Source: an uncultured Fidelibacterota bacterium (GTDB taxonomy: Bacteria > Fidelibacterota > Marinisomatia > Marinisomatales > TCS55). Taken from it: 64,000 nucleotides of DNA. Every line of letters begins with the position of its first letter. Within the stretch, counting starts at the first letter, position 1. Location: NCBI GenBank assembly GCA_902615915.1, contig CACMQQ010000005.1, positions 1 through 64,000 of the forward strand. Reading direction: 5' to 3'. Shown here in pieces: positions 25,239-33,700 of the stretch. Both the position numbers and the translations under genes were made by a program. The notes below the pieces were generated by a model. It saw only the letters and a program-made list of their open reading frames with translations. It was not told where the DNA came from and ran no database searches.

Positions 25239-26120
25239 ATGCGTATTACCCAATCCATGATCTCTAAGAATCTTATCGAAGGATTAAAGAATAATAGAGA
25301 GCAATTAAATGAATCTCAGCGAAGAATTTCGACTGGAAAAAAACATGCAAAGATTTCAGATGATCCGGAATCCTTTTCAAAGGCTAAAAGATTATCCAAA
25401 CAAATAAATCAAAATAATCAATATTTAAAAAACGCATCTAGTGCCAACGCTTGGGTAATGACAACAAGAAATGCTGTTGAGAATCTATCAACGAATGTAT
25501 CCAAATTGAGAGAGATTTCTCTTCAAGGTGCTAGTGATGATTTAACTGCAAGTGGTAGGCAAGCGTTATCAGATCAAATTCAATATATCATTGATGATAC
25601 AATGGATATTCTGAATCAGTCCTATCTCGGTAAAAAACTATTTGCTGGAACAAAGACCAAAGTTGATAATGCTTTTAGCGTGGCTAATGATGGATCGATT
25701 TCATACAATGGCAACGCATCTGATATAAATAATAAGCTATCAGAAAATTTGTCGCTCGCTATTAATGTATCAGGGCAAGAAGTGATGGATACCAACATTT
25801 TTACAATTGCAAAAAATCTGAAAGCAGCTATGACAGATGGATCTTCTGAGGTGAAAGACGACCTTGATGATGTAAATACACTGTTAGAAGATATAAATCA
25901 AATCTCTACATCCCTGGGCTATAAAGAGAATCAAATCTATCTTTCTCAAAATAGATTGGATACTGCAAATATGAATCTGTCATCATTGTTATCTGAGACT
26001 GAAGACGTGGATCTTGCGGAGGCAATTACGGTTTACAATTCACAAGAAATAGCTTACAGAGCTGCAATGCAAACCGCTGCAGATGTGTTGAAACTAAATA
26101 TAATGGATTACTTACGTTAA
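25239..26120 (+). CDS. flgL: Hook-filament junction protein FlgL (HAP3)
   Basis: This 293-residue flagellin-like protein has an N-terminal MRITQSMISKNLIEGLKNNR, then ESQRRISTGKKHAKISDDP. The C terminus has LSETEDVDLAEAITVYNSQE and AYRAAMQTAADVLKLNIMDY. Length and the ends fit FlgL, not flagellin. FlgL forms the second junction ring. The adjacent fliW ATG shares its last base. Confidence 0.93.
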   Translation: MRITQSMISKNLIEGLKNNREQLNESQRRISTGKKHAKISDDPESFSKAKRLSKQINQNNQYLKNASSANAWVMTTRNAVENLSTNVSKLREISLQGASDDLTASGRQALSDQIQYIIDDTMDILNQSYLGKKLFAGTKTKVDNAFSVANDGSISYNGNASDINNKLSENLSLAINVSGQEVMDTNIFTIAKNLKAAMTDGSSEVKDDLDDVNTLLEDINQISTSLGYKENQIYLSQNRLDTANMNLSSLLSETEDVDLAEAITVYNSQEIAYRAAMQTAADVLKLNIMDYLR

Positions 26121-26602
26121 TGGATAAAATTAAAGTTTACCAAGATGTATTGAATGAAGGGCACTATAAATTACTTAGTGATAATCTAGAAATTATTAAA
26201 AAAGATGATTTATTATTATTTGAAGAAGGTATTCCAGGATTTGAAGATTTATCAGATTTTATCATAGCTCCAATTAAAAATTATGAACCATTCATGGTTC
26301 TACAATCATTGCAGAATCCTGACATAGGAATGATCATTCTGCCAGTTAAAAATAATTATTTAACACCCGCAGAAATGTCTATGGATGATTTATTAAGCAT
26401 TTATAAAAATTATATTTCTATTGAAGATAGCATATATTTTATTTGTCGATTTAGCAATAAACAAGTAACTATAAACACCAAAGCACCTTTAGTTGTAAAT
26501 AATTCATCAAAAACAGGCTATCAACCCATTATTGATCATGATGATTTAAAAACAAACGATGACGCGACCCTAAAGAATAATGAGGAAGGAGTTGCGTCTT
26601 AA
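26120..26602 (+). CDS. fliW: Flagellar assembly factor FliW
   Basis: This 160-residue protein has the FliW core: DLLLFEEGIPGFEDLSDFII, PFMVLQSLQNPDIGMIILPV, and a C-terminal QVTINTKAPLVVNNSSKTGY. In Bacillus and Campylobacter, FliW binds CsrA and releases it from flagellin mRNA, and is itself titrated by flagellin. csrA follows immediately, so this homeostatic switch is likely to operate here although flagellin is encoded elsewhere. The polar tail after ~145 is longer than usual. Confidence 0.93.
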   Translation: MDKIKVYQDVLNEGHYKLLSDNLEIIKKDDLLLFEEGIPGFEDLSDFIIAPIKNYEPFMVLQSLQNPDIGMIILPVKNNYLTPAEMSMDDLLSIYKNYISIEDSIYFICRFSNKQVTINTKAPLVVNNSSKTGYQPIIDHDDLKTNDDATLKNNEEGVAS

Positions 26603-26821
26603 ATGCTAGTATTAAGTAGGAAAAAAGGTGAAAAGATACTAATTGGCAAGGATATTAAAATAAGTATACTGGACTTAGATAAAAATGTACTGAAAATAGG
26701 TATCGATGCTCCAAGATCCACAAAAATATATCGTTCAGAATTGTATGATGCAGTTCAAAGTTCTAATGCTGATTCCATCTTTTCTAGCAAAGACCAATTT
26801 CCAGATTTTCTAAAAAAATAA
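26603..26821 (+). CDS. csrA: Carbon storage regulator CsrA
   Basis: This 72-residue protein begins [20 protein letters not shown] and contains [20 protein letters not shown], the RNA-binding strands and conserved Arg region. CsrA binds ANGGA sites in mRNA leaders and blocks translation, classically of flagellin. It abuts fliW with no gap. It is the last + strand gene of the flagellar cluster, and I see no terminator in the 20 bases before the convergent neighbour. Confidence 0.96.
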   Translation: MLVLSRKKGEKILIGKDIKISILDLDKNVLKIGIDAPRSTKIYRSELYDAVQSSNADSIFSSKDQFPDFLKK

Positions 26822-26841
26822 ATTATTTATTTAACCTAGCG

Positions 26842-27465
26842 CTATAATCTCACCAAACTTGAATCAACTATTTTTTTATAATTAGTTTTATTAAAAAACT
26901 GAGTTTTTTTGGGTTCAATTATAACTGTTTGTTTGATTTTATTTTCAAAGCCAACACTATTTCTTCTTTTAAGTTTAATATCTTTATAAAATAAATCTAA
27001 TCCCACTTTAATCACGGGTTTTGTTAAAAAAGTTTTTGATTCTATTGATAGCTCTTTATGGTTAAATGATTGAATGGTTTCATTGAGTTCAAATTGATGA
27101 TATAAACCAAACTGGTGATTAATTGATAATAATAAAAACTGCTCCTTTTGCTCAATATTAATAAAATTATGCTCTTTAATTTTTATTTTATTGATTTTGC
27201 TTCTATAAAAACTATAACCTTCACCATAATAGTCATCATCTAACGCTGTCAAAATTATATCCGTGTCTTTATGAAATTTGGCACCCCTTAAATTAAAATG
27301 AGGATTAAGTTTAGTCACATCAAACTGAAGATCGCCTCCATTTATTATATCGGCTAGCCCAACAGAACGTTGTTTCTTAATTTGCTGTAATTTAGAAAAG
27401 ATATCAGAATGGATCGGATATGCTTTAATGTCAAATACAATACCCCTTAATTCACATATTATCAT
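26842..27465 (-). CDS. Hypothetical protein
   Basis: This 207-residue protein (ATG at 27465; a TTG six bases upstream is possible) has no family I recognise. It is rich in Lys, Ile, Phe and Asn, with no signal peptide or membrane helix. It appears to be mostly strands, with short segments such as GLADIINGGDLQFDV and SFYRSKINKIKIKEHN. The N-terminal SDIFSKLQQIKKQRSVGLAD and the C-terminal KTVIIEPKK-like region could suggest a FlgM- or flagellar-linked protein, but this is too weak to call. It converges on csrA and diverges from 27557. Confidence 0.6.
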   Translation of the reverse strand: MIICELRGIVFDIKAYPIHSDIFSKLQQIKKQRSVGLADIINGGDLQFDVTKLNPHFNLRGAKFHKDTDIILTALDDDYYGEGYSFYRSKINKIKIKEHNFINIEQKEQFLLLSINHQFGLYHQFELNETIQSFNHKELSIESKTFLTKPVIKVGLDLFYKDIKLKRRNSVGFENKIKQTVIIEPKKTQFFNKTNYKKIVDSSLVRL

Positions 27466-27556
27466 GGTCAAAATTAATACTCAATATTTATATATTTTAT
27501 ATAAATACTTAAATTTTGACTTTAACTATGTAAAAAAATTAAACTTGATAATTATA

Positions 27557-27808
27557 ATGAAAAAATTTTCCAAATTTATAATATCGCTATTTTTATTTAT
27601 AATGTTTATGACTTATCTGTCAATTTATAATGAATATTATGGATTCTTATTTTTTGCTTTAGTGGTTTTGGCGCTGTATTTATTTTTTTCAAAAAAAAAG
27701 GTGGATGAAAAAGCAAGGGTTTTGCAAATAGAGCCTAAAATTGCAAAAGAAATGGCAAAAAAAATTATATCTGATGCGAAAAAACACAGGTTTGAAAGAG
27801 AGCTGTGA
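27557..27808 (+). CDS. Small two-helix membrane protein
   Basis: This 83-residue protein starts at ATG 27557 (MKKFSKFIISLF). The open frame continues upstream but would overlap the divergent gene. Two hydrophobic segments (about residues 7-21 and 28-45) are followed by a charged helix (EPKIAKEMAKKIISDAKKHR). No family is recognised. It stands alone between the hypothetical gene and the M28 peptidase. Confidence 0.55.
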   Translation: MKKFSKFIISLFLFIMFMTYLSIYNEYYGFLFFALVVLALYLFFSKKKVDEKARVLQIEPKIAKEMAKKIISDAKKHRFEREL

Positions 27809-27939
27809 TCTTATGCTAAAAGATTCAATTAATTATATTTTTTCTTATTAATTTTTAAAATTAATAATTACTAATTATTATCAAATTTTATCAAAATAAT
27901 TTATCCTTTTATTGTTCAAAATATTCTTTTGGAGTCTTT

Positions 27940-29634
27940 ATGCATTTTAAAACATTTCTAAATATTTTCATTTGTTCTTTGGTATTTATTGCTTGTAGTG
28001 ATAATAAAGAAGGATGGGAAAAACATGTTCGCGATAAAGATGCCTTAAGTGCACAGCTTTCAATAACATCCTCTAGTCTAGAATCGCATATCACAACTTT
28101 ATCTTCCGATAAATTTCAAGGGCGTTTTCCTGGAACTGTTGGAGAAGTAAAAACCATTCAATATCTTATTGATAATTTTTCGAATATGGGATTACAGCCT
28201 GGAAATCCCAATGGAGAATGGATACAAAAAGCTACAATGACAGGTGTCACTTCAGAACTGCGAGCTCAATTTATTACGGATAAAGAAAGATCGGTTTTGA
28301 TGACTGGTAAAGACATTATTGGAAATTCTTTTGTTAAAAAGAACAAAGTCAATCTTTTGAATAAAGAAATAATTTTTTGTGGTTACGGAGTATTTGCTCC
28401 TGAGTATGAATGGAACGATTTCAAAGATATTGATGTGAAAGGCAAGATAATAGTCGTATTGGTCAACGATCCCCCTGTTACGGAAAATGGTGAGCTTGAT
28501 AATGACTATTTTGGCGGCAAAGCAATGACATATTATGGTAGATGGTCTTATAAGTTTGAAGAAGGTTTGAGGCGTGGAGCTGCTGGTGTCATTGTTGTTC
28601 ATGAGACTGAAGCTGCCGGATATCCATTCAGCGTTCTCCAAAATAGCTATAAAGGTGAACAATTGACGATAGTTGATCCATCAAAAACGCCATTATCATT
28701 TCAAGGTTGGATTCCTAAATCAACTGCAAATAAACTTTTTTCTATGAGTGGGTACAATTTTGATGATCAAAAAGCATTATCATCGAAAAAAGATTTTAAA
28801 CCGATAGTGCTTAATGCAAAGTTTACTAGCAGAATTAATAATAGATCTCGAAAATTTAGTTCTAACAATTTCGTTGGTAAATATGAAGGCAATGATCCTG
28901 TATTGAAAAATGAGTATATCATCTATACCGCACATTGGGATCATTTAGGAATAGACAGATCACTTAATGGGGATCAAGTGTATAATGGCGCTAATGATAA
29001 TGCGCTTGGCACAGGTATTGTCATTGACGCAGCTAAAGCCTTTTCTAAATTAAAGAATGGAACTAAGCGTTCCATACTTTTTCTTGCTTTAACAGCGGAA
29101 GAACAAGGATTGCTTGGTTCAAATTATTACAATATTAATCCACTATATCCATTAGAAAAAACTGTTGCGGTCATAAATATTGATGCAATGGGAAATACTT
29201 ATGGAAAAACAAAAGATTTAATAGTCGTTGGTAAAGGTAATTCTAATCTAGATCAAGTTTTAGAATTCGCTGTTAAACAAGATAGAAAATATCTAGTACC
29301 TAACCCCTCACCTGAGAAAGGCTTTTACTATAGATCTGACCATTTTCCTTTTGCTAAAAATGGAATACCATCATTGTATGTTGGTGGAGGCGTTGATGTT
29401 GTCGGTAAGGGTAAGGATTTTGGATTAAAAATGCAGAACCGTTATAATTCTGATTTTTATCATCAAGTAGGTGATGAGATTTTAGATGATTGGGATTTTG
29501 CAGGAACTGAGCAGGATGCGAGAATTTTATTCAGAGTTGGCTATGCAATTAGCCAACACACAGAATGGCCACAATGGTCAGAAGGTAATGAGTTTAGAGC
29601 GAAAAGAGAAAAGATGTTAAGTAAGTTAGATTAA
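27940..29634 (+). CDS. M28-family aminopeptidase lipoprotein with PA domain
   Basis: This 564-residue protein has a lipoprotein signal (CSLVFIACSDNKEG), so it is exported and lipid-anchored. A PA-type domain occupies ~120-290. The M28 catalytic domain follows with zinc ligands in order: HWDHLG (His ~331), NGANDNALG (Asp ~352), TAEEQGLLG (Glu pair ~386), NIDAMG (Asp ~413) and a final YHQVGDE (His ~507). All metal ligands and the catalytic Glu are present. It probably releases N-terminal amino acids from peptides in the periplasm or at the surface. A GGAG ribosome binding site precedes the ATG. Confidence 0.92.
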   Translation: MHFKTFLNIFICSLVFIACSDNKEGWEKHVRDKDALSAQLSITSSSLESHITTLSSDKFQGRFPGTVGEVKTIQYLIDNFSNMGLQPGNPNGEWIQKATMTGVTSELRAQFITDKERSVLMTGKDIIGNSFVKKNKVNLLNKEIIFCGYGVFAPEYEWNDFKDIDVKGKIIVVLVNDPPVTENGELDNDYFGGKAMTYYGRWSYKFEEGLRRGAAGVIVVHETEAAGYPFSVLQNSYKGEQLTIVDPSKTPLSFQGWIPKSTANKLFSMSGYNFDDQKALSSKKDFKPIVLNAKFTSRINNRSRKFSSNNFVGKYEGNDPVLKNEYIIYTAHWDHLGIDRSLNGDQVYNGANDNALGTGIVIDAAKAFSKLKNGTKRSILFLALTAEEQGLLGSNYYNINPLYPLEKTVAVINIDAMGNTYGKTKDLIVVGKGNSNLDQVLEFAVKQDRKYLVPNPSPEKGFYYRSDHFPFAKNGIPSLYVGGGVDVVGKGKDFGLKMQNRYNSDFYHQVGDEILDDWDFAGTEQDARILFRVGYAISQHTEWPQWSEGNEFRAKREKMLSKLD

Positions 29635-29637
29635 AGT

Positions 29638-30480
29638 CTATTCTTTTAAACCTATTTCTTTTAATCTATTATTTAAAAATTGATCAGCCCTTGTATTTTT
29701 ATCTAGCATTGCATCGCTATTGGGATGTATGAATAAGGGCATAGAATATCTACTTACATTTTTATTTTTAGAAGGGTTTATAACCCTGTGTGTGGTAGAT
29801 GGATAATAATTATTAGTAGCTAGTTTTAGCATATCACCGCTATTAACAACAATATTATTTTCGTTGGAATCAACTTTGTACCACTTGAGATCATTTCCTA
29901 AAACTTCTAAGCCAGGTTCACTTCCTGCAACTAACAATGTAATAAGATTAATATCTTCATGTTGGTGTGCTCTAATTGAATCTAAGTTTGAATCTTTTGG
30001 AACAGGAGGATAATGTAATATTCTAAATAAATGATTTTTGCTATTATGGATCATATTTTTCATTGAGCTATGAAGATTCTCTTTTACGGTTTTTGGAAAA
30101 TATTCTTCAATAGAGCTCAAAATATCAGAACCTAAATTAACCAATTGATCATAAAGAATTTTGGTTTGATTGCTCATAGAATCAGGAAACTGGCCCCATG
30201 GATAATAATGAAAAAACTCTTTCAGGTCTTTGCTTTTACTGCCTTTCGCGTTTTCAGTTAAATAAGGAAAAAAACCATCCTGCTCCTTGATATTGAATAT
30301 ATAGTTATGTTTTAGTTTTGCAGAAAAAAAAGATTTCCACTCAAAATAGACGTCTTGAATTAAACGATGTGAGATAGGATGATTAGTAATAACAGCAAAA
30401 CCTGTTTCTCTTAAGGATTTCTCAAGAAGCTTCGCACAGTTGTTGCTTTGATAGTCAATACAGAGAATATCGACAGACAT
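29638..30480 (-). CDS. 2-oxoglutarate/Fe(II)-dependent oxygenase, isopenicillin-N-synthase-like
   Basis: This 280-residue protein has an N-terminal DIOX_N-like region (AKLLEKSLRETGFAVITNHP). The double-stranded beta-helix core carries the iron ligands HQHEDINLITLLV (H-x-D form) and a distal His in TTHRVINPSKNK. The 2-oxoglutarate-binding RYSMPLFIHP (Arg-x-Ser) follows. Substrate unknown; the family includes oxygenases of small metabolites and gibberellin/IPNS-type enzymes. It converges on the peptidase gene with a three-base gap and follows a small gene in the same direction. Confidence 0.88.
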   Translation of the reverse strand: MSVDILCIDYQSNNCAKLLEKSLRETGFAVITNHPISHRLIQDVYFEWKSFFSAKLKHNYIFNIKEQDGFFPYLTENAKGSKSKDLKEFFHYYPWGQFPDSMSNQTKILYDQLVNLGSDILSSIEEYFPKTVKENLHSSMKNMIHNSKNHLFRILHYPPVPKDSNLDSIRAHQHEDINLITLLVAGSEPGLEVLGNDLKWYKVDSNENNIVVNSGDMLKLATNNYYPSTTHRVINPSKNKNVSRYSMPLFIHPNSDAMLDKNTRADQFLNNRLKEIGLKE

Positions 30481-30486
30481 TAAATT

Positions 30487-30702
30487 TTACTTTAGTTGAC
30501 AGAAATCTTTAGATTTTAAATCTTCACTTGTAAACTGCCATTGGCAATGATGACACCACCAGGGTTTTCCATAATAATGAGGTAAATCCTTTTGCAGTTG
30601 AAGTGGCTCATTTTTTTTTGGACAAATAATTTCAGTTCCTTCTTTTGGCCACTTATAATCAGGTTTAAATTTAACAGGGGTATCTGAATTACTTTTATTC
30701 AT
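30487..30702 (-). CDS. Small CxxC protein
   Basis: This 71-residue cytoplasmic protein has a WWCHHCQWQF motif, plus isolated Cys in IICPKK and DFCQLK, so a metal-binding or redox site is possible. The N terminus is charged and Pro-rich (FKPDYKWPKEGTEI). I do not recognise a family. It lies six bases before the oxygenase start, suggesting co-expression. Confidence 0.6.
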   Translation of the reverse strand: MNKSNSDTPVKFKPDYKWPKEGTEIICPKKNEPLQLQKDLPHYYGKPWWCHHCQWQFTSEDLKSKDFCQLK

Positions 30703-30746
30703 AACAATAATTTAACAATTATTTTAGTATCCAAACAATAATCAGA

Positions 30747-31166
30747 TCATCCAGTTAAAAGCCAAAGCTGAATTAAAAATATAAAACTGAGACCGATACC
30801 GATATAATTAGTATTTCTGTATTCTTTTTTAACATTCTCAAGGCTTTTTTCTAAGAGATCTGTATTTACAAAAACATTAACAGTATCACCACTAAAAACA
30901 TAAATTTGCCTCATATCCTTAATTTTACCGTATTGTATAAATGGGTCTCTAATAGATGGAGGTTGATGGCTGACTTCATGTGTACCTTGCAAGACAGGGA
31001 TTGGTTTTTCAATAGGGGTATGCCCAACTAACACTCCATCAACATAGATTGGAACCATTGTGGTATCAGAAGAAATTTTAATATACCCGGGGTCAGTCTG
31101 AAAAATCGACGATTGAGCTGACAGGCATTTTAATAAAAGAAATAATATGATTGATTTTTTGAACAC
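30747..31166 (-). CDS. PEGA-like exported protein with C-terminal membrane anchor
   Basis: I chose GTG 31166 because it yields a clean signal peptide (MFKKSIILFLLLKCLSA/QSS). A longer frame from TTG 31226 would leave only 16 bases to the divergent gene. The 139-residue protein then has a PEGA-like core at ~25-65 (GYIKISSDTTMVPIYVDGVL, then VGHTPIEKPIPVLQGTHEVS) and a C-terminal hydrophobic helix (YIGIGLSFIFLIQLWLL). PEGA domains are found in surface and cell-wall-associated proteins. The function is not known. Confidence 0.65.
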   Translation of the reverse strand: MFKKSIILFLLLKCLSAQSSIFQTDPGYIKISSDTTMVPIYVDGVLVGHTPIEKPIPVLQGTHEVSHQPPSIRDPFIQYGKIKDMRQIYVFSGDTVNVFVNTDLLEKSLENVKKEYRNTNYIGIGLSFIFLIQLWLLTG

Positions 31167-31242
31167 TATATATTTTAGTTTGTTTACATTAATAAATAAG
31201 CATTTAATATAAAATTTTTTATACAACTATCATAAATAAGCA
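31167..31242. promoter_or_regulatory. Divergent promoter region with a 13-base direct repeat
   Basis: This 76-base, strongly AT-rich region separates the PEGA-like gene (minus) from the TPR lipoprotein gene (plus). ATAAATAAGCATT occurs at 31192-31204 and again at 31232-31244, 40 bases apart. The second copy runs into the TTG start of the plus-strand gene. No sigma-70 consensus is convincing. Confidence 0.35.
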
Positions 31243-32943
31243 TTGAAAAAATTCCTATACTTGACATTTTTACTAACTATCTCATGTGCGAGCATGAAAG
31301 GGTACTTTAATACATTTTACAATGCTGAGGATTATTTCAGAAAAGCTGAAAAATTAAGACAAGCTAATAATGGTCTTGTGGATAAAAATTCTCAAAATTT
31401 ATATGATAAGGTAATATTGAAATCCCAAAAAATTATCGATAATTATCCGCAATTTAAATACAGAGATAAAGCTCTTTTATTAATAATACAATCTTATTAT
31501 CATAATGAGGATTATTACTTATCATTGGATTTTTTAAAGAAACTCAATATCGAGTATGGTTCTAGTTATTTGTATAATTATTGGAATGCGATGGTAGAGT
31601 GGAAACTGGGGAAAACTCAGTCTTCGATCAATCAATTGATTAATTTATCAAACAATGAAAAGAATCCTAAAGCAATAAGATCACAGTCATTCATGGCAGC
31701 ATCTAGAATTTATTCTGAGCTAGGGCAAGATTCAGTTGCAATGACATATATGGAAAAAGCAGCAAACTTATCGTCAAACAAAGAACAGAAAAGTAGAATC
31801 TTCTATGATATTGCTAATAAAAAATATAATTCAAATAATCTCTTAGATGCGTTAGCTAGCTATAAAAAAGTCATTAAAAACACAAATATAAAATTACTTG
31901 CAAATAATTCTAACTTAAGGATCATCCAGATAAATAGACAAATTGGAGAACTCACAAATGCTGAACAACTTATCAAGAAACTTCTGCTTGATGAATCATA
32001 TAAATCAATATATAGCGATTTAGAAATAGAACTAGCTAAAATTCTCTTTGATCAAAAAAAAATAAACGAGGCTAGAAATAGATATATATCGATCACTGAA
32101 AATTATCCAAGATCTCTTTCTTCAGCTGAGAGCATGTTTCAACTTGGGAATCATTTTTTGATTATTGAAAGAAATCTCATAAAGGCAAAAGAATATTTTT
32201 CAAAAGTACAATCCGAAAACACTAAATCTTTATTTATTAGTGCCTCAAAATCAAAGATCAAAGAAATTGATGTCTTTACTGAATTAAGCAAAAGTTATGC
32301 AACTTGGAAAGATTCACTATCAAAGGTTCATAGTGAATACGATTCAGTGGATTTTAAGCGATCAGCTGTCTTGTACGAACTTGGCGAATTAGAAGCCTTT
32401 CATTTTCAAAATCCAAATGAAGGCTTAAAATATTTTATACAATTAATAGATTTCTTTCCAGAATCGTCAAAAGTATCTCAGGCGCTGTATTCAATTTCTT
32501 ACATTCATGATAAAAATAATGATAGAATAAAATCAGACAAGATTAAAAAAAAGCTGATAACAAAATATCCGCAAACTATTTATTCTGAAGCTATACTAAA
32601 GTCAAATGATGAATTTATTTTAGAGAGATCCATATTTGAAAAAAAATTAGTAGAAGCTGAAAAATCAATGAATGTAGATGAAAATGCTTCGATATTAAAG
32701 TATACAAATATCGCTTTAGCGGATACGATTTCTAATGCTAACATGATTGCAATTTTTTTTCTTGCGAATTATTATGATTTTAATAGATCAAATCCAGATA
32801 GTGCTTTAAAATATTACTCAATGACACAAAATAGTTACCCTAAAACGAAGCAAGCAGAATTTTCTAAATTAAGGATAAGTAATATTAATTCTATTTTATC
32901 AGATTCATTATCAATCAATATGTACAATATCATTCAAAATTAA
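31243..32943 (+). CDS. TPR-repeat lipoprotein
   Basis: This 566-residue protein starts at TTG and has a lipoprotein signal (FLLTISCASMKG). The mature N terminus (KGYFNTFYNAEDYFRKAEKL) is followed by many helical repeats of TPR type, for example SYYHNEDYYLSLDFLKKLN, YSELGQDSVAMTYMEKAA and NHFLIIERNLIKAKEYFSKV. Similar proteins in FCB bacteria are described as TPR or gliding-type lipoproteins with BamD-like features. It probably acts as an envelope scaffold on the periplasmic face of the outer membrane. The specific partner is unknown. Confidence 0.8.
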   Translation: MKKFLYLTFLLTISCASMKGYFNTFYNAEDYFRKAEKLRQANNGLVDKNSQNLYDKVILKSQKIIDNYPQFKYRDKALLLIIQSYYHNEDYYLSLDFLKKLNIEYGSSYLYNYWNAMVEWKLGKTQSSINQLINLSNNEKNPKAIRSQSFMAASRIYSELGQDSVAMTYMEKAANLSSNKEQKSRIFYDIANKKYNSNNLLDALASYKKVIKNTNIKLLANNSNLRIIQINRQIGELTNAEQLIKKLLLDESYKSIYSDLEIELAKILFDQKKINEARNRYISITENYPRSLSSAESMFQLGNHFLIIERNLIKAKEYFSKVQSENTKSLFISASKSKIKEIDVFTELSKSYATWKDSLSKVHSEYDSVDFKRSAVLYELGELEAFHFQNPNEGLKYFIQLIDFFPESSKVSQALYSISYIHDKNNDRIKSDKIKKKLITKYPQTIYSEAILKSNDEFILERSIFEKKLVEAEKSMNVDENASILKYTNIALADTISNANMIAIFFLANYYDFNRSNPDSALKYYSMTQNSYPKTKQAEFSKLRISNINSILSDSLSINMYNIIQN

Positions 32944-32954
32944 TAATTTAAAAC

Positions 32955-33698
32955 ATGAAATATTCTAACGATACTCTATTCTTTATAGCTGCCCCATTTG
33001 GTAATTATATAAAATTTAAAAAAAAGGCCAATGTTTTACCCGTTACTGGAACATGGACCTTAAAATATAGAGGCGGGATAATAAAAAAAATTTATAAAAT
33101 TGCAACTACTTTGCGCTACAAAAGAAAAAAAGAAGGATGGGTAAATAAAATGGGTTTACCTAACGTAGGTTTAAATGTTGGGCTAAGAAGAACAAATAAC
33201 AATGAAATACTTTCCATTGCTGAATTAGAAAAAGGAGATTTTGAAAAGATGTCTTTTTTAATACCAAAAGACCAATCTATTGAGATCAACTTAAGCTGCC
33301 CAAATGTAAAAGGCGGGGAAAAACTGCCTTGGAATGATGTTCATTTTTTCAATAAAGAAAATTCACAATTACGAAAATATTGTATCGCTAAGATTTCCCC
33401 TTATACTACAGAAAAAGAGCTAGAATTTCTAATTGACGATCAAGGTTTTAATTATATTCATTGCTGTAATACGCTACCGGTTGAGGAGGGGGGATTGTCA
33501 GGTAAAAAACTTAAACCCTATGTTGAGGATTTAATAAAAATGATCATCTCCAAATGGGGTAAAAAAGTCGAAATTATAGCTGGAGGTGGAATTTCCAATA
33601 AGGAAGATGCCTTACACTATCTTGAGCTAGGCGCTAAACATCTTTCTTTGGGGACTGTATGTTTTACACCTTGGAAAATTAAAAAAATACTTTCTTAA
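32955..33698 (+). CDS. Minimal dihydroorotate-dehydrogenase-like flavoprotein
   Basis: This 247-residue protein has a DHOD-type barrel pattern: FIAAPFGN, VTGTWTL, NKMGLPNVGLNVG, INLSCPNVKGGEK, AKISPY, CCNTLPVEEGGLSGKKLKPY, IIAGGGISNKEDALHYLELG and AKHLSLGT. FMN-binding elements are recognisable, but the protein is 60-90 residues shorter than PyrD (311-336). It may be a reduced pyrimidine-pathway enzyme or a related oxidoreductase. It lies between two envelope genes, not with other pyr genes. Confidence 0.75.
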   Translation: MKYSNDTLFFIAAPFGNYIKFKKKANVLPVTGTWTLKYRGGIIKKIYKIATTLRYKRKKEGWVNKMGLPNVGLNVGLRRTNNNEILSIAELEKGDFEKMSFLIPKDQSIEINLSCPNVKGGEKLPWNDVHFFNKENSQLRKYCIAKISPYTTEKELEFLIDDQGFNYIHCCNTLPVEEGGLSGKKLKPYVEDLIKMIISKWGKKVEIIAGGGISNKEDALHYLELGAKHLSLGTVCFTPWKIKKILS

Positions 33699-33700
33699 TC

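Noticed and set aside
27428-27556. N-terminal extension of the small membrane protein gene
   Set aside because: It would overlap the divergent gene; the ATG at 27557 gives a normal membrane protein start.
27845-27867. AT-only perfect inverted repeat (11 bases each side of one T)
   Set aside because: The spacer is one base and the region is almost pure A/T, so a stable hairpin is unlikely and chance occurrence is easy. No T-run follows.
31167-31226. Upstream TTG start (31226) for the PEGA-like protein
   Set aside because: It would bury the signal peptide behind 20 charged residues and leave only 16 bases for two divergent promoters.
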